Assembly: GCA_947169185.1 (NCBI GenBank)
Contig: CAMVOS010000005.1
Coordinates: 31,046 to 95,045, forward strand
Reading direction: 5' to 3'
Origin: an uncultured Prevotella sp.
GTDB lineage: Bacteria; Bacteroidota; Bacteroidia; Bacteroidales; Bacteroidaceae
Length of the DNA: 64,000 nt
Part shown: piece by piece, positions 9,378-15,023 of the stretch
Position numbering within the stretch: the stretch's first letter is position 1
How the letters are laid out: each line of letters begins with the position of its first letter
Made by a program: the position numbers and the translations under genes
Notes under the pieces: model-generated
Told to the model about the DNA's origin: nothing
The model's input: only the letters and a program-made list of their open reading frames with translations
The model's database searches: none

Positions 9378-9381
9378 CAGC

Positions 9382-10737
9382 ATGGCAAGTAAAACGAAGA
9401 CGAAAACGAAAAAAGAGGGCGGCGAGCACAAGAAGCCTTGGCAGGAGACATATGCCACGCCGGAGGAGATCAAGGCGATGCTGGATAGCCGCGTGTCGCT
9501 ACGGTATAACGAGGTCAGAGGGCGCACAGAGATTCATTGGCGGTCTGCAGGACCGGTGCTCAGAGAGGATGAGCAGGGCCTGTTGACCATCTTCGGGGGT
9601 GACGATGGGGTAACGGACGGCTATACGAATCTGGACGACCGCGACGTCAACACGCTGTGGACGGCATTGTGTCAGGAGAAGCCCGTCATCAAACAGCACC
9701 TCCTGAATGTCATCGAGTCGGACTATGTACCGTCGTACCACCCGTTCCGCTACTATCTGGAGCACCTGCCGCCGTGGACGCCGGAGCAGGGCGACCATAT
9801 CATGGGGCTGTCATTGACCGTGAACGTTAAGGGCGACTCGGACGAGCAGATCCTGTTCTACCAGTACCTGAAGAAGTGGCTGGTGGGCATGGTTGCGTCG
9901 TGGGTCAGTCCGAAGGTGGTGAACAACGTGATGCTCATCCTGATAGGCGAGCAGGGCACATACAAGACCACGTGGTTTGCCAACCTGCTGCCGCCACAGC
10001 TGCGCGACTACTTCTACACGAAGACCGATTCCACCATGCTGTCGAAGGACGACCGCATCGTGCTGGCGCAATACGGGCTGATGTGCTGGGAGGAGCTGGA
10101 CTCCATGTTGCCCAAGGAGCTGAACAAGATGAAGGGAACGATGACCATGCCCTCGATCAACGAACGTAAGGCCTATGCCCGCTACCACGAGAACCTGCCG
10201 CACCTGGCATCGTTCTGTGGTACGGGCAACAACGTGCAGTTCCTGTCGGATGTGACAGGGACACGTCGCTGGCTGCCTTTCGAGGTCGACAGCATCGAGT
10301 CACCCCTGTCGTCGCCCTTCGACTACGACGGCATCTACAGTCAGGCCTACGCACTCTACCAGCAGGGATTCCAATACTGGTTCGACAAGCCCGAGATAGA
10401 ACGCCTGCAGCGACATAACGAACAGTTTGAGACGGTACACTCTGAACTGGAGCTCATCGACCTGCACTTCCGCAAACCAGAGGGCGACGAGCCCAGACAA
10501 CTGATTTCGGCAACGATGGCGCTGCAGATGATTGGCGCCAACATCGCCCAGTCGCTAAGCAAGGAGAGGATAGGCCAGGCCTTCAAACAGCTGGGCTTCG
10601 AGTACCGCCGTAAGACGGCTCAACGTGGCTACATCGCCGTGCACCGCAACGACATGGAGCGGGAGCAGTATCGCCGCAGACTGGCAGAAGAAAACGCTAC
10701 TTCAGCTATGACAGATGACAGCATGACACCCGAATAA
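9382..10737 (+). CDS. VapE-like P-loop ATPase
   Basis: A 451-residue protein of the virulence-associated E family, relatives of phage and satellite replication ATPases/helicases. Visible motifs: Walker A GEQGTYKTTW (about 189-198), Walker B LMCWEELD (about 233-240), the polar sensor FCGTGNN (about 278-284), and GTRRWLPFEV (about 293-302), which carries the likely arginine finger. The N-terminus is lysine-rich. No primase domain is seen, so this is the short Bacteroidetes form without a fused primase. The C-terminal end is an acidic low-complexity tail. It is followed by an 18-bp stem terminator. The neighbours (DUF6722-like, DUF4248, HU, smalltalk, amidase) form a set I know from other Bacteroidales; its purpose is not established. 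Confidence 0.85.
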   Translation: MASKTKTKTKKEGGEHKKPWQETYATPEEIKAMLDSRVSLRYNEVRGRTEIHWRSAGPVLREDEQGLLTIFGGDDGVTDGYTNLDDRDVNTLWTALCQEKPVIKQHLLNVIESDYVPSYHPFRYYLEHLPPWTPEQGDHIMGLSLTVNVKGDSDEQILFYQYLKKWLVGMVASWVSPKVVNNVMLILIGEQGTYKTTWFANLLPPQLRDYFYTKTDSTMLSKDDRIVLAQYGLMCWEELDSMLPKELNKMKGTMTMPSINERKAYARYHENLPHLASFCGTGNNVQFLSDVTGTRRWLPFEVDSIESPLSSPFDYDGIYSQAYALYQQGFQYWFDKPEIERLQRHNEQFETVHSELELIDLHFRKPEGDEPRQLISATMALQMIGANIAQSLSKERIGQAFKQLGFEYRRKTAQRGYIAVHRNDMEREQYRRRLAEENATSAMTDDSMTPE

Positions 10738-10739
10738 CG

Positions 10740-10795
10740 AAAGTCCTCGCGTACCGCGCACGCCTATGCGGTACGCGAGGACTTTACAATTTTTA
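10740..10795 (+). terminator. Very strong terminator after VapE
   Basis: A perfect 18-bp stem (AAAGTCCTCGCGTACCGC and its complement, 10-nt loop) directly after the stop codon, followed by ACAATTTTT. It is the longest perfect hairpin I found in the window. Confidence 0.85.
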
Positions 10796-10839
10796 CCGTC
10801 ATAGTGTCATGAAGAAGGGACTATATTTTTATCTTTTTT

Positions 10840-10871
10840 TTTGGAACTTTGGAAAATAGTTTGTACCTTTG
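10840..10871 (+). promoter_or_regulatory. Promoter of the small membrane protein pair
   Basis: TTTG (10840-10843), 20 bp, TACCTTTG (10864-10871). It overlaps the ORF-track start at 10849, which therefore cannot be the real start. Confidence 0.75.
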
Positions 10872-10890
10872 CGGCATGGTGGAGCAAGAA

Positions 10891-11094
10891 ATGAAACGAG
10901 AAATGGGAAAATGGCTAATGGACGTGGCTAAGTACATGTTCACGGCCTTGCTAATTTCTACTATCTTTGCAGATATGGAAGAGCCCATTGTTATATATAT
11001 TGCAGTCGTTGCAGCATTTATTCTTCTCTTTTGGGGATGGACATTGTACGGAAGTAGTTTTGGTAATACAAATAAAAGAAAGGACAAACGATGA
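10891..11094 (+). CDS. Small membrane protein, DUF6722-like
   Basis: About 67 residues from the ATG at 10891 (MKREMGKWLMDVAKYM), chosen because 10849 lies inside the promoter and GGAGCAAGAA precedes this ATG; the ATG at 10876 is an alternative that would give a leaderless mRNA. An amphipathic N-terminal helix is followed by two hydrophobic segments (TALLISTIFA and IVIYIAVVAAFILLFWGW) and a basic end (KRKDKR), which fits a small inner-membrane hairpin protein. The pattern resembles family DUF6722 of Bacteroidales, function unknown. The stop codon overlaps the next ATG in an ATGA, so the two are translationally coupled. Confidence 0.7.
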   Translation: MKREMGKWLMDVAKYMFTALLISTIFADMEEPIVIYIAVVAAFILLFWGWTLYGSSFGNTNKRKDKR

Positions 11095-11198
11095 ATACAA
11101 TTCTTATTTCAGGCTTGTTGGTTGTTTTTGCTACAGTAGTAGGTCTTTACTACATGTATCAAGATAAACACCAGAGTTATAAAGGGACTATCGAATAG
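11091..11198 (+). CDS. 35-residue single-pass membrane peptide
   Basis: Too short for the ORF track. The ATG overlaps the previous stop (ATGA). The peptide begins MNTILISGLLVVFATVVGLYY, one clear transmembrane helix, followed by a short polar tail with a DKHQ stretch. Support for it being real: translational coupling, a coherent hydrophobic segment, and a terminator directly after the stop. It could be a partner of the DUF6722-like protein. Family not recognised. Confidence 0.65.
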   Translation: MNTILISGLLVVFATVVGLYYMYQDKHQSYKGTIE

Positions 11199-11223
11199 AA
11201 AGCTAAATCAAAAATGTAATAAT

Positions 11224-11260
11224 AAACGCCGCTTATTTTGCGATAAGCGGCGTTTATTTG
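11224..11260 (+). terminator. Terminator of the small membrane protein operon
   Basis: AAACGCCGCTTAT and ATAAGCGGCGTTT form a 13-bp stem with a 6-nt loop, followed by ATTTG. The loop and right arm contain GCGATAAGC, the same 9-mer as the core of the 22-bp array found 0.5 kb downstream. Confidence 0.8.
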
Positions 11261-11276
11261 TCGACAGACCGTAGAG

Positions 11277-11480
11277 TCAGGCCGGACGGCCGATGGCATG
11301 GAAGATGCGGTCTACCTCGATGGGCAGGAAGGTGCGACGACCAGTAGTGAGTAGTGGGCTCAATGAGGGATCGTCGGCCATGTAGTCCTTCAGTTTACGC
11401 CAGGCGGCACGACCGCAGATGTTTGGGAAGTAGAGCTGTGCCAGCTCCATACGTCCATAGGTGGGTTTCAGTTCGTTCAT
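11277..11480 (-). CDS. DUF4248 family protein
   Basis: About 67 residues from MNELKPTYGRMELAQLYFP; the longer ORF start at 11540 is excluded because it lies upstream of the promoter box at 11512-11519. The protein resembles DUF4248, a small Bacteroidales family of unknown function that I know from next to VapE, HU and amidase genes. The sequence (GRMELAQLYFPN...AAWRKLKDYM) suggests a small helical, possibly winged or excisionase-like DNA-binding fold, which is inference. It is transcribed divergently from the HU gene, so it is well placed to regulate the intervening region. Confidence 0.75.
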   Translation of the reverse strand: MNELKPTYGRMELAQLYFPNICGRAAWRKLKDYMADDPSLSPLLTTGRRTFLPIEVDRIFHAIGRPA

Positions 11481-11511
11481 TGTGATGATTTTTATTGCTT
11501 TTATATAGTCA

Positions 11512-11542
11512 CAAAGGTACGAAAAAAACATGAGAAACACAA
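11512..11542 (-). promoter_or_regulatory. Promoter of the DUF4248 gene
   Basis: Reverse-strand TACCTTTG (11519-11512) with TTG 20 bp upstream (11542-11540). It fixes the start of the gene at 11480. Confidence 0.7.
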
Positions 11543-11623
11543 GCTTTTCTAGCGGAAAATGTGACCATAAGTGACATCATTTTTCCACAAGTTTTTGCAA
11601 GTGATATGGCTCACTGAAAAGGC

Positions 11624-11654
11624 TTGCAAAACGCCATCTTTTGTTGTACCTTTG
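11624..11654 (+). promoter_or_regulatory. Promoter of the HU transcript
   Basis: TACCTTTG (11647-11654) with TTG 20 bp upstream (11624-11626). The start codon of HU is 260 bp away, so the mRNA would carry a long leader containing the hairpin region and all six array units. Confidence 0.65.
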
Positions 11655-11750
11655 CGATGCATTTGAGATGCATCGCGAGTGAAGGCTGCGGCTCAGCATA
11701 GCTCGAGCGAGCTCGGCTCTGCGTTCGCCTTGCACTTCACTTGCATCACG
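11655..11750 (+). repeat. Imperfect long inverted repeat in the HU leader
   Basis: Outer arms GATGCATCGCGAGTGAAG and CACTTCACTTGCATC are imperfect complements, and the centre is the near-palindrome GCTCGAGCGAGCTCGG. The RNA could fold into a long bulged hairpin. The GC-rich text differs strongly from the AT-rich intergenic DNA around it. I have the impression that similar GC-rich palindromic leaders recur in Bacteroidales, but cannot check here. Confidence 0.5.
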
Positions 11751-11756
11751 CCGGAC

Positions 11757-11877
11757 GAGCGATAAGCAGACGACCCGCGAGCGATAAGCTCGATGGCCAC
11801 GAGCGATAAGCGGAAGCGGGGGAAGCGATAAGCACGCGGGGCAGAAGCGATAAGCACGTGAGGCGTGAGCGACAAGC
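11757..11877 (+). repeat. Six-unit array, 11-bp core every 22 bp
   Basis: The core RAGCGATAAGC occurs at 11757, 11779, 11801, 11823, 11845 and 11867: exactly 22 bp apart each time. Three copies are GAGCGATAAGC, two are AAGCGATAAGC, and the last is GAGCGACAAGC. The 11-bp spacers between cores are all different (for example AGACGACCCGC, TCGATGGCCAC), so this is not a simple tandem duplication. The period is not a multiple of 3, which argues against coding. It ends 36 bp before the HU start codon. Iteron-like replication sites, an operator array, or RNA-level protein binding sites are all possible. Confidence 0.9.
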
Positions 11878-11913
11878 AAACTTATTATCCACTATTCAAA
11901 ACATTTAAGAACT

Positions 11914-12549
11914 ATGGCAGTAAACAAAATTTCGATGGGTATCAACTACCGCAAGAAGACGAACAGTCGCATGACGGGTAGTGGCAACTACTTTGCCGAG
12001 GTAGACCGCCGTGAGACACTGACCACACGCGGTCTGGCCGAACACCTGAAGGACCACGGCTGTCTGGCCGGTCTCGACGCCATCCAGGCTGTGCTGGTGA
12101 AGATATCGCAGTGCGTACCCGAGCTGGTGGCTCAGGGCATCGGTGTCAAGCTGGACGGACTGGGCATCTTCTACCCAACCATCAAGAACAAGAAGGGCGG
12201 AGCCACCGAGGCACAGATGCTGGACAAGGAATTCAACCCGACATCGCTGATTGAGGGCGTACACGTGCGCTTCTCGCCTGAGTCGTCTGACCTGGACAAC
12301 ATCACCTCGAAACAGTTCCTGACGCGCAGTGTGACAGCCGCTTCAGAGAATATCGTAAAGGCCGTGGAGCGTATCATCAACGGCAAGACACGTAAGATCC
12401 GTACCGTGGTAAGCCTTGAGGATTTCCGCAATCCAAGTGGCAGTAGCAGCGGTAACGAAGGCGGGGGTACGAACGCCGGGGGTACGAACAGCGGAAGTGG
12501 CGACAATCAGGGCGGTAACACTGGTGGCGGCGAAGAAGGCGGAATGTAA
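11914..12549 (+). CDS. HU-HIG type DNA-binding protein with glycine-rich tail
   Basis: A 211-residue member of the HU/IHF superfamily. Residues about 1-125 give the HU-like fold (TTRGLAEHLKDHG helical part, VKLDGLGIFYPTIKNKKGG arm region), followed by a linker helix (about 130-160) and a low-complexity Gly/Ser/Asn tail from about residue 175. This fits the Bacteroidetes family in which an HU domain is fused to a glycine-rich or other extension (Pfam HU-HIG). Such proteins bend or coat DNA. The gene follows the 22-bp array, which makes self-regulation or array binding plausible, and is followed by smalltalk and amidase genes in the same direction. Confidence 0.85.
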   Translation: MAVNKISMGINYRKKTNSRMTGSGNYFAEVDRRETLTTRGLAEHLKDHGCLAGLDAIQAVLVKISQCVPELVAQGIGVKLDGLGIFYPTIKNKKGGATEAQMLDKEFNPTSLIEGVHVRFSPESSDLDNITSKQFLTRSVTAASENIVKAVERIINGKTRKIRTVVSLEDFRNPSGSSSGNEGGGTNAGGTNSGSGDNQGGNTGGGEEGGM

Positions 12550-12569
12550 TCGATATTAAAAGATGAGCT

Positions 12570-12671
12570 ATGAGGAAAGAAACTTGGAAACAGATTGTGC
12601 AGATCATCATCACGATTCTGACAGCAATTAGTTCAACAGTATTGGTACAGTCATGCGGACTATTACATTAA
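12570..12671 (+). CDS. Smalltalk-family peptide
   Basis: A 33-residue peptide starting MRKETWKQIVQIIITILTAI and continuing SSTVLVQSCG, too short for the ORF track. The basic N-terminus, single hydrophobic helix and late Cys match the smalltalk peptides found between HU and amidase genes in Bacteroidales. It probably sits in the inner membrane; its function is unknown. Its end overlaps the amidase start by 19 nt in another frame, which implies coupled expression. Confidence 0.8.
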   Translation: MRKETWKQIVQIIITILTAISSTVLVQSCGLLH

Positions 12672-13072
12672 TCATTGTTCATTGCAGTGCGGTATGGCCC
12701 AACCAGACGTCATCGGCCAAGCAGATAGATGAGTGGCATAAGGACCGAGGATTCAAATGCATCGGCTACCACTACGTCATCCGTCGTGACGGAACAATAG
12801 AGCTGGGACGTCCGGAATGGCAGGTCGGTGCCCACTGCGTGAACCACAACGCCCACTCGATAGGCATCTGCTATGAGGGTGGCTTGGACATCCGCGGTCA
12901 ACCCGCCGACACACGAACGGCTGAACAGCGGCAGACCATGCGACGGCTACTCGAAGAGCTGCATGAGCGTTACCCCCGCGCCATGATAGTCGGGCATCAC
13001 GACCTATATCCCCCCAAGCGGTGCCCCTGCTTCGATGCAACCCATGAATATAAAGACTTGCAGCCAAACTAG
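12653..13072 (+). CDS. N-acetylmuramoyl-L-alanine amidase, Amidase_2 family
   Basis: A 139-residue single-domain amidase that cuts the bond between muramic acid and the peptide stem of peptidoglycan. Zinc ligands and active-site motifs are visible: IVHCSAV near the N-terminus (first His), GYHYVIRRDG, HSIGICYEGG, and GHHDLYPPKRCPCFDA near the C-terminus (second His and the Cys/Asp ligand position). There is no signal peptide, so it resembles phage and phage-like lysins rather than exported cell-wall enzymes; export, if any, would need another route. Its reading frame overlaps the smalltalk peptide. The stop codon lies in the loop region of the following terminator. Confidence 0.9.
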   Translation: MRTITLIIVHCSAVWPNQTSSAKQIDEWHKDRGFKCIGYHYVIRRDGTIELGRPEWQVGAHCVNHNAHSIGICYEGGLDIRGQPADTRTAEQRQTMRRLLEELHERYPRAMIVGHHDLYPPKRCPCFDATHEYKDLQPN

Positions 13073-13090
13073 CTGCAAGTCTTTATTTAT
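13053..13090. terminator. Bidirectional terminator between amidase and SusD
   Basis: AAGACTTGCAGC and GCTGCAAGTCTT form a 12-bp stem with a 7-nt loop; the amidase stop codon is in the loop. T runs on both sides allow it to serve the amidase and the converging SusD operon. Confidence 0.8.
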
Positions 13091-13115
13091 AACCAAGAAA
13101 TCTGTGTTTAACTGT

Positions 13116-14987
13116 TTACTTAAACGGCAGATACCACTTCGACTCATCTTCTAAGCCACTGGCTTTGAAGGCCAGTTTCTTGGCCAGCCATTGGCTTCCG
13201 AAATTACCGCTATAAAGACCTGCACGGTTCTTACTGCGGGCCATACGGCAGAGGTCATAGAAGCGACTACCTTCAAAGGAGAGTTCCAAGGCATATTCGT
13301 CACAAAGGATGTCCTCTACGGCATTGATGGTGTCCTGCTTGGTTGTACCAACAGCTACATTAAAGTCTTTTTTAATCTCAGCCATCTTATTGCTGACGAC
13401 AACATCGAGCTGATAGGGCGATAGACCTGGGATATAAGTCGCACTATATTTTCCTTCGCTTAAAGGAGATAGGTCGATGTCACGAGTAATACCGGCACCA
13501 TGACCATGAATACCTATAAAAGCAGTGATATAACGCCATTTAGCGATATTAGCTTCCGACAACAAAGGATAGGTGGTCTGTAAGGCTGTCTGTGTTTCAG
13601 AAGTGATATAAGGAGCCACTAACAGTCCTTCGTTGACACCATCCTTCAGAATGGCAAAGGCTGCATCATACATGCCTAAGCGGTTGAAGGCCTCAGCCAA
13701 ATGGAGCCATACTGTAGACTTTCGATAGAGCACAACCCTAGGATAACGATATTTCGTAGTCCATGTCTTAACAGAGTCGCCCTGCGAACGGTCCGTCTGA
13801 ATACCTGACAGACGGGTATCACCAATCTTAGTAGCATGAACCACAGGATCGTTACCAGAAGTGATGGCATTATAATAGTAGTCTTGAGCATTGCTCAGTG
13901 CCACATAGCTATCACTAGGCTCTATCTGTACCTCTTCAATAAATGCTGGGCTATTGGCATAATAGTCATAGCCAAAGGCCTGAGGCAGGGTAGTAATAGC
14001 TCCCTGGCGACTGTTAGCATTAAGAGGGATATAAGTAATCAGGTCATAATTACCGTCACCAAAGATACTTGACCATGTACCCAAATTCCCCAGCTGGTTA
14101 TCATCTTTCCAATCACTGGGCAGTTCGTCACCAATAACGCGGAAGCCACCACGACGGCGTCCGGAATACGACTGAGTATAGGATGAGAAGGGATTGTCAG
14201 ACACCTCAGTAAAATAAGTAACATAATGCTTAGCTGCATTGCTATAGTCACCTGTCTCCAAATACATATCACCCAATATCACATCAACAGGAATAAAGAC
14301 ATATCCCGTATAGAATGCGCTGTTGTTTGGTGTGACATTACCGAAGTTGGGCAGTGTGTACTTATCAGTCTCACCATCAGGTTTGGTAAACTTTCCACCA
14401 GAATACTGCTCCAAATCGGGAGCCAGACGAGCCACTATACCGGCCATATCCAGTTCCTCATACTGACCATTGTCAATCTGTGATATCTGTGTCAAAGGCT
14501 CGGTATAGAACGGAACCTTCTGATAGACACGAGCCAATTGCATATATGCCCAGGCACGGATGGCTTTCACACCAACATATTCGCCCATAGCAACATATTG
14601 AGAACCATCACGCAATGTCGTATCACGGTGAGCAATATAGTAATTACAGTTATTAATCACGCGATAATATACGTAAGCAGAATCATAACGGTTTGCTGTC
14701 GTTGCCGTAAAGTTAGCCAACTGACGGAGGTTATTGTCTGTATAGTTGGTAACCTTGGTCAAGTCACCGCGCATCTCACCTTGATAGACATAGCAGTCAG
14801 CCAGTTCCTGCATACCCTGCAATATACCCAAGGAGAAGAATATAGAGTCTGTCTTACTGTTCAGGTCAGGATTGAAGACCTGACGGGAACTGTCACTCTC
14901 CAGCATATCGGAACACGACACCATTGATGTTAGCATGGAGCAGCCAACCAGACAACCGCAGAAAAATTTAAATATCTTAGTAATCAT
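13116..14987 (-). CDS. SusD/RagB-like outer-membrane lipoprotein
   Basis: A 623-residue lipoprotein (lipobox SMVSC, lipidated Cys25, followed by acidic residues as in surface lipoproteins). The rest shows the SusD pattern: an N-terminal segment with repeated helical hairpins (RAWAYMQLARVYQKVPFYTEP), AAKHYVTYF, and the late LYRKSTVWLHLAEAFNRLG and CDEYALELSFEGSRFYDLCRMAR blocks. SusD proteins cap a SusC channel and bind its substrate. This one is the last gene of the seven-gene operon and pairs with the SusC just upstream in the transcript. The substrate cannot be read from sequence. Confidence 0.92.
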   Translation of the reverse strand: MITKIFKFFCGCLVGCSMLTSMVSCSDMLESDSSRQVFNPDLNSKTDSIFFSLGILQGMQELADCYVYQGEMRGDLTKVTNYTDNNLRQLANFTATTANRYDSAYVYYRVINNCNYYIAHRDTTLRDGSQYVAMGEYVGVKAIRAWAYMQLARVYQKVPFYTEPLTQISQIDNGQYEELDMAGIVARLAPDLEQYSGGKFTKPDGETDKYTLPNFGNVTPNNSAFYTGYVFIPVDVILGDMYLETGDYSNAAKHYVTYFTEVSDNPFSSYTQSYSGRRRGGFRVIGDELPSDWKDDNQLGNLGTWSSIFGDGNYDLITYIPLNANSRQGAITTLPQAFGYDYYANSPAFIEEVQIEPSDSYVALSNAQDYYYNAITSGNDPVVHATKIGDTRLSGIQTDRSQGDSVKTWTTKYRYPRVVLYRKSTVWLHLAEAFNRLGMYDAAFAILKDGVNEGLLVAPYITSETQTALQTTYPLLSEANIAKWRYITAFIGIHGHGAGITRDIDLSPLSEGKYSATYIPGLSPYQLDVVVSNKMAEIKKDFNVAVGTTKQDTINAVEDILCDEYALELSFEGSRFYDLCRMARSKNRAGLYSGNFGSQWLAKKLAFKASGLEDESKWYLPFK

Positions 14988-15020
14988 AATTTCTAATTTC
15001 TAATTTCTAATTCCTAATTC
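14988..15020 (-). repeat. Heptamer repeat (TAATTTC) in the SusC-SusD gap
   Basis: About four and a half copies of a 7-bp unit fill the gap directly before the SusD start codon. Related arrays occur before other start codons in this operon. Confidence 0.8.
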
Positions 15021-15023
15021 CGA

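Larger units (their letters stand above)
11543..11913. other. Gene-free region between DUF4248 and HU
   Basis: A 370-bp stretch without a credible gene. It holds the forward promoter of the HU transcript, an imperfect long inverted repeat and the 22-bp periodic array, all annotated separately. The two reverse ORFs predicted here are artefacts of the repeats. Confidence 0.7.

Noticed and set aside
11757-11877. CRISPR array
   Set aside because: Core and spacers are only 11 bp each, and there are no cas genes in the window.
11577-11879. Reverse ORF of 100 residues (and a nested 60-residue ORF) across the 22-bp array
   Set aside because: The period of 22 bp shifts frame at every unit, there is no start context, and the residues are a by-product of the GC-rich repeats.
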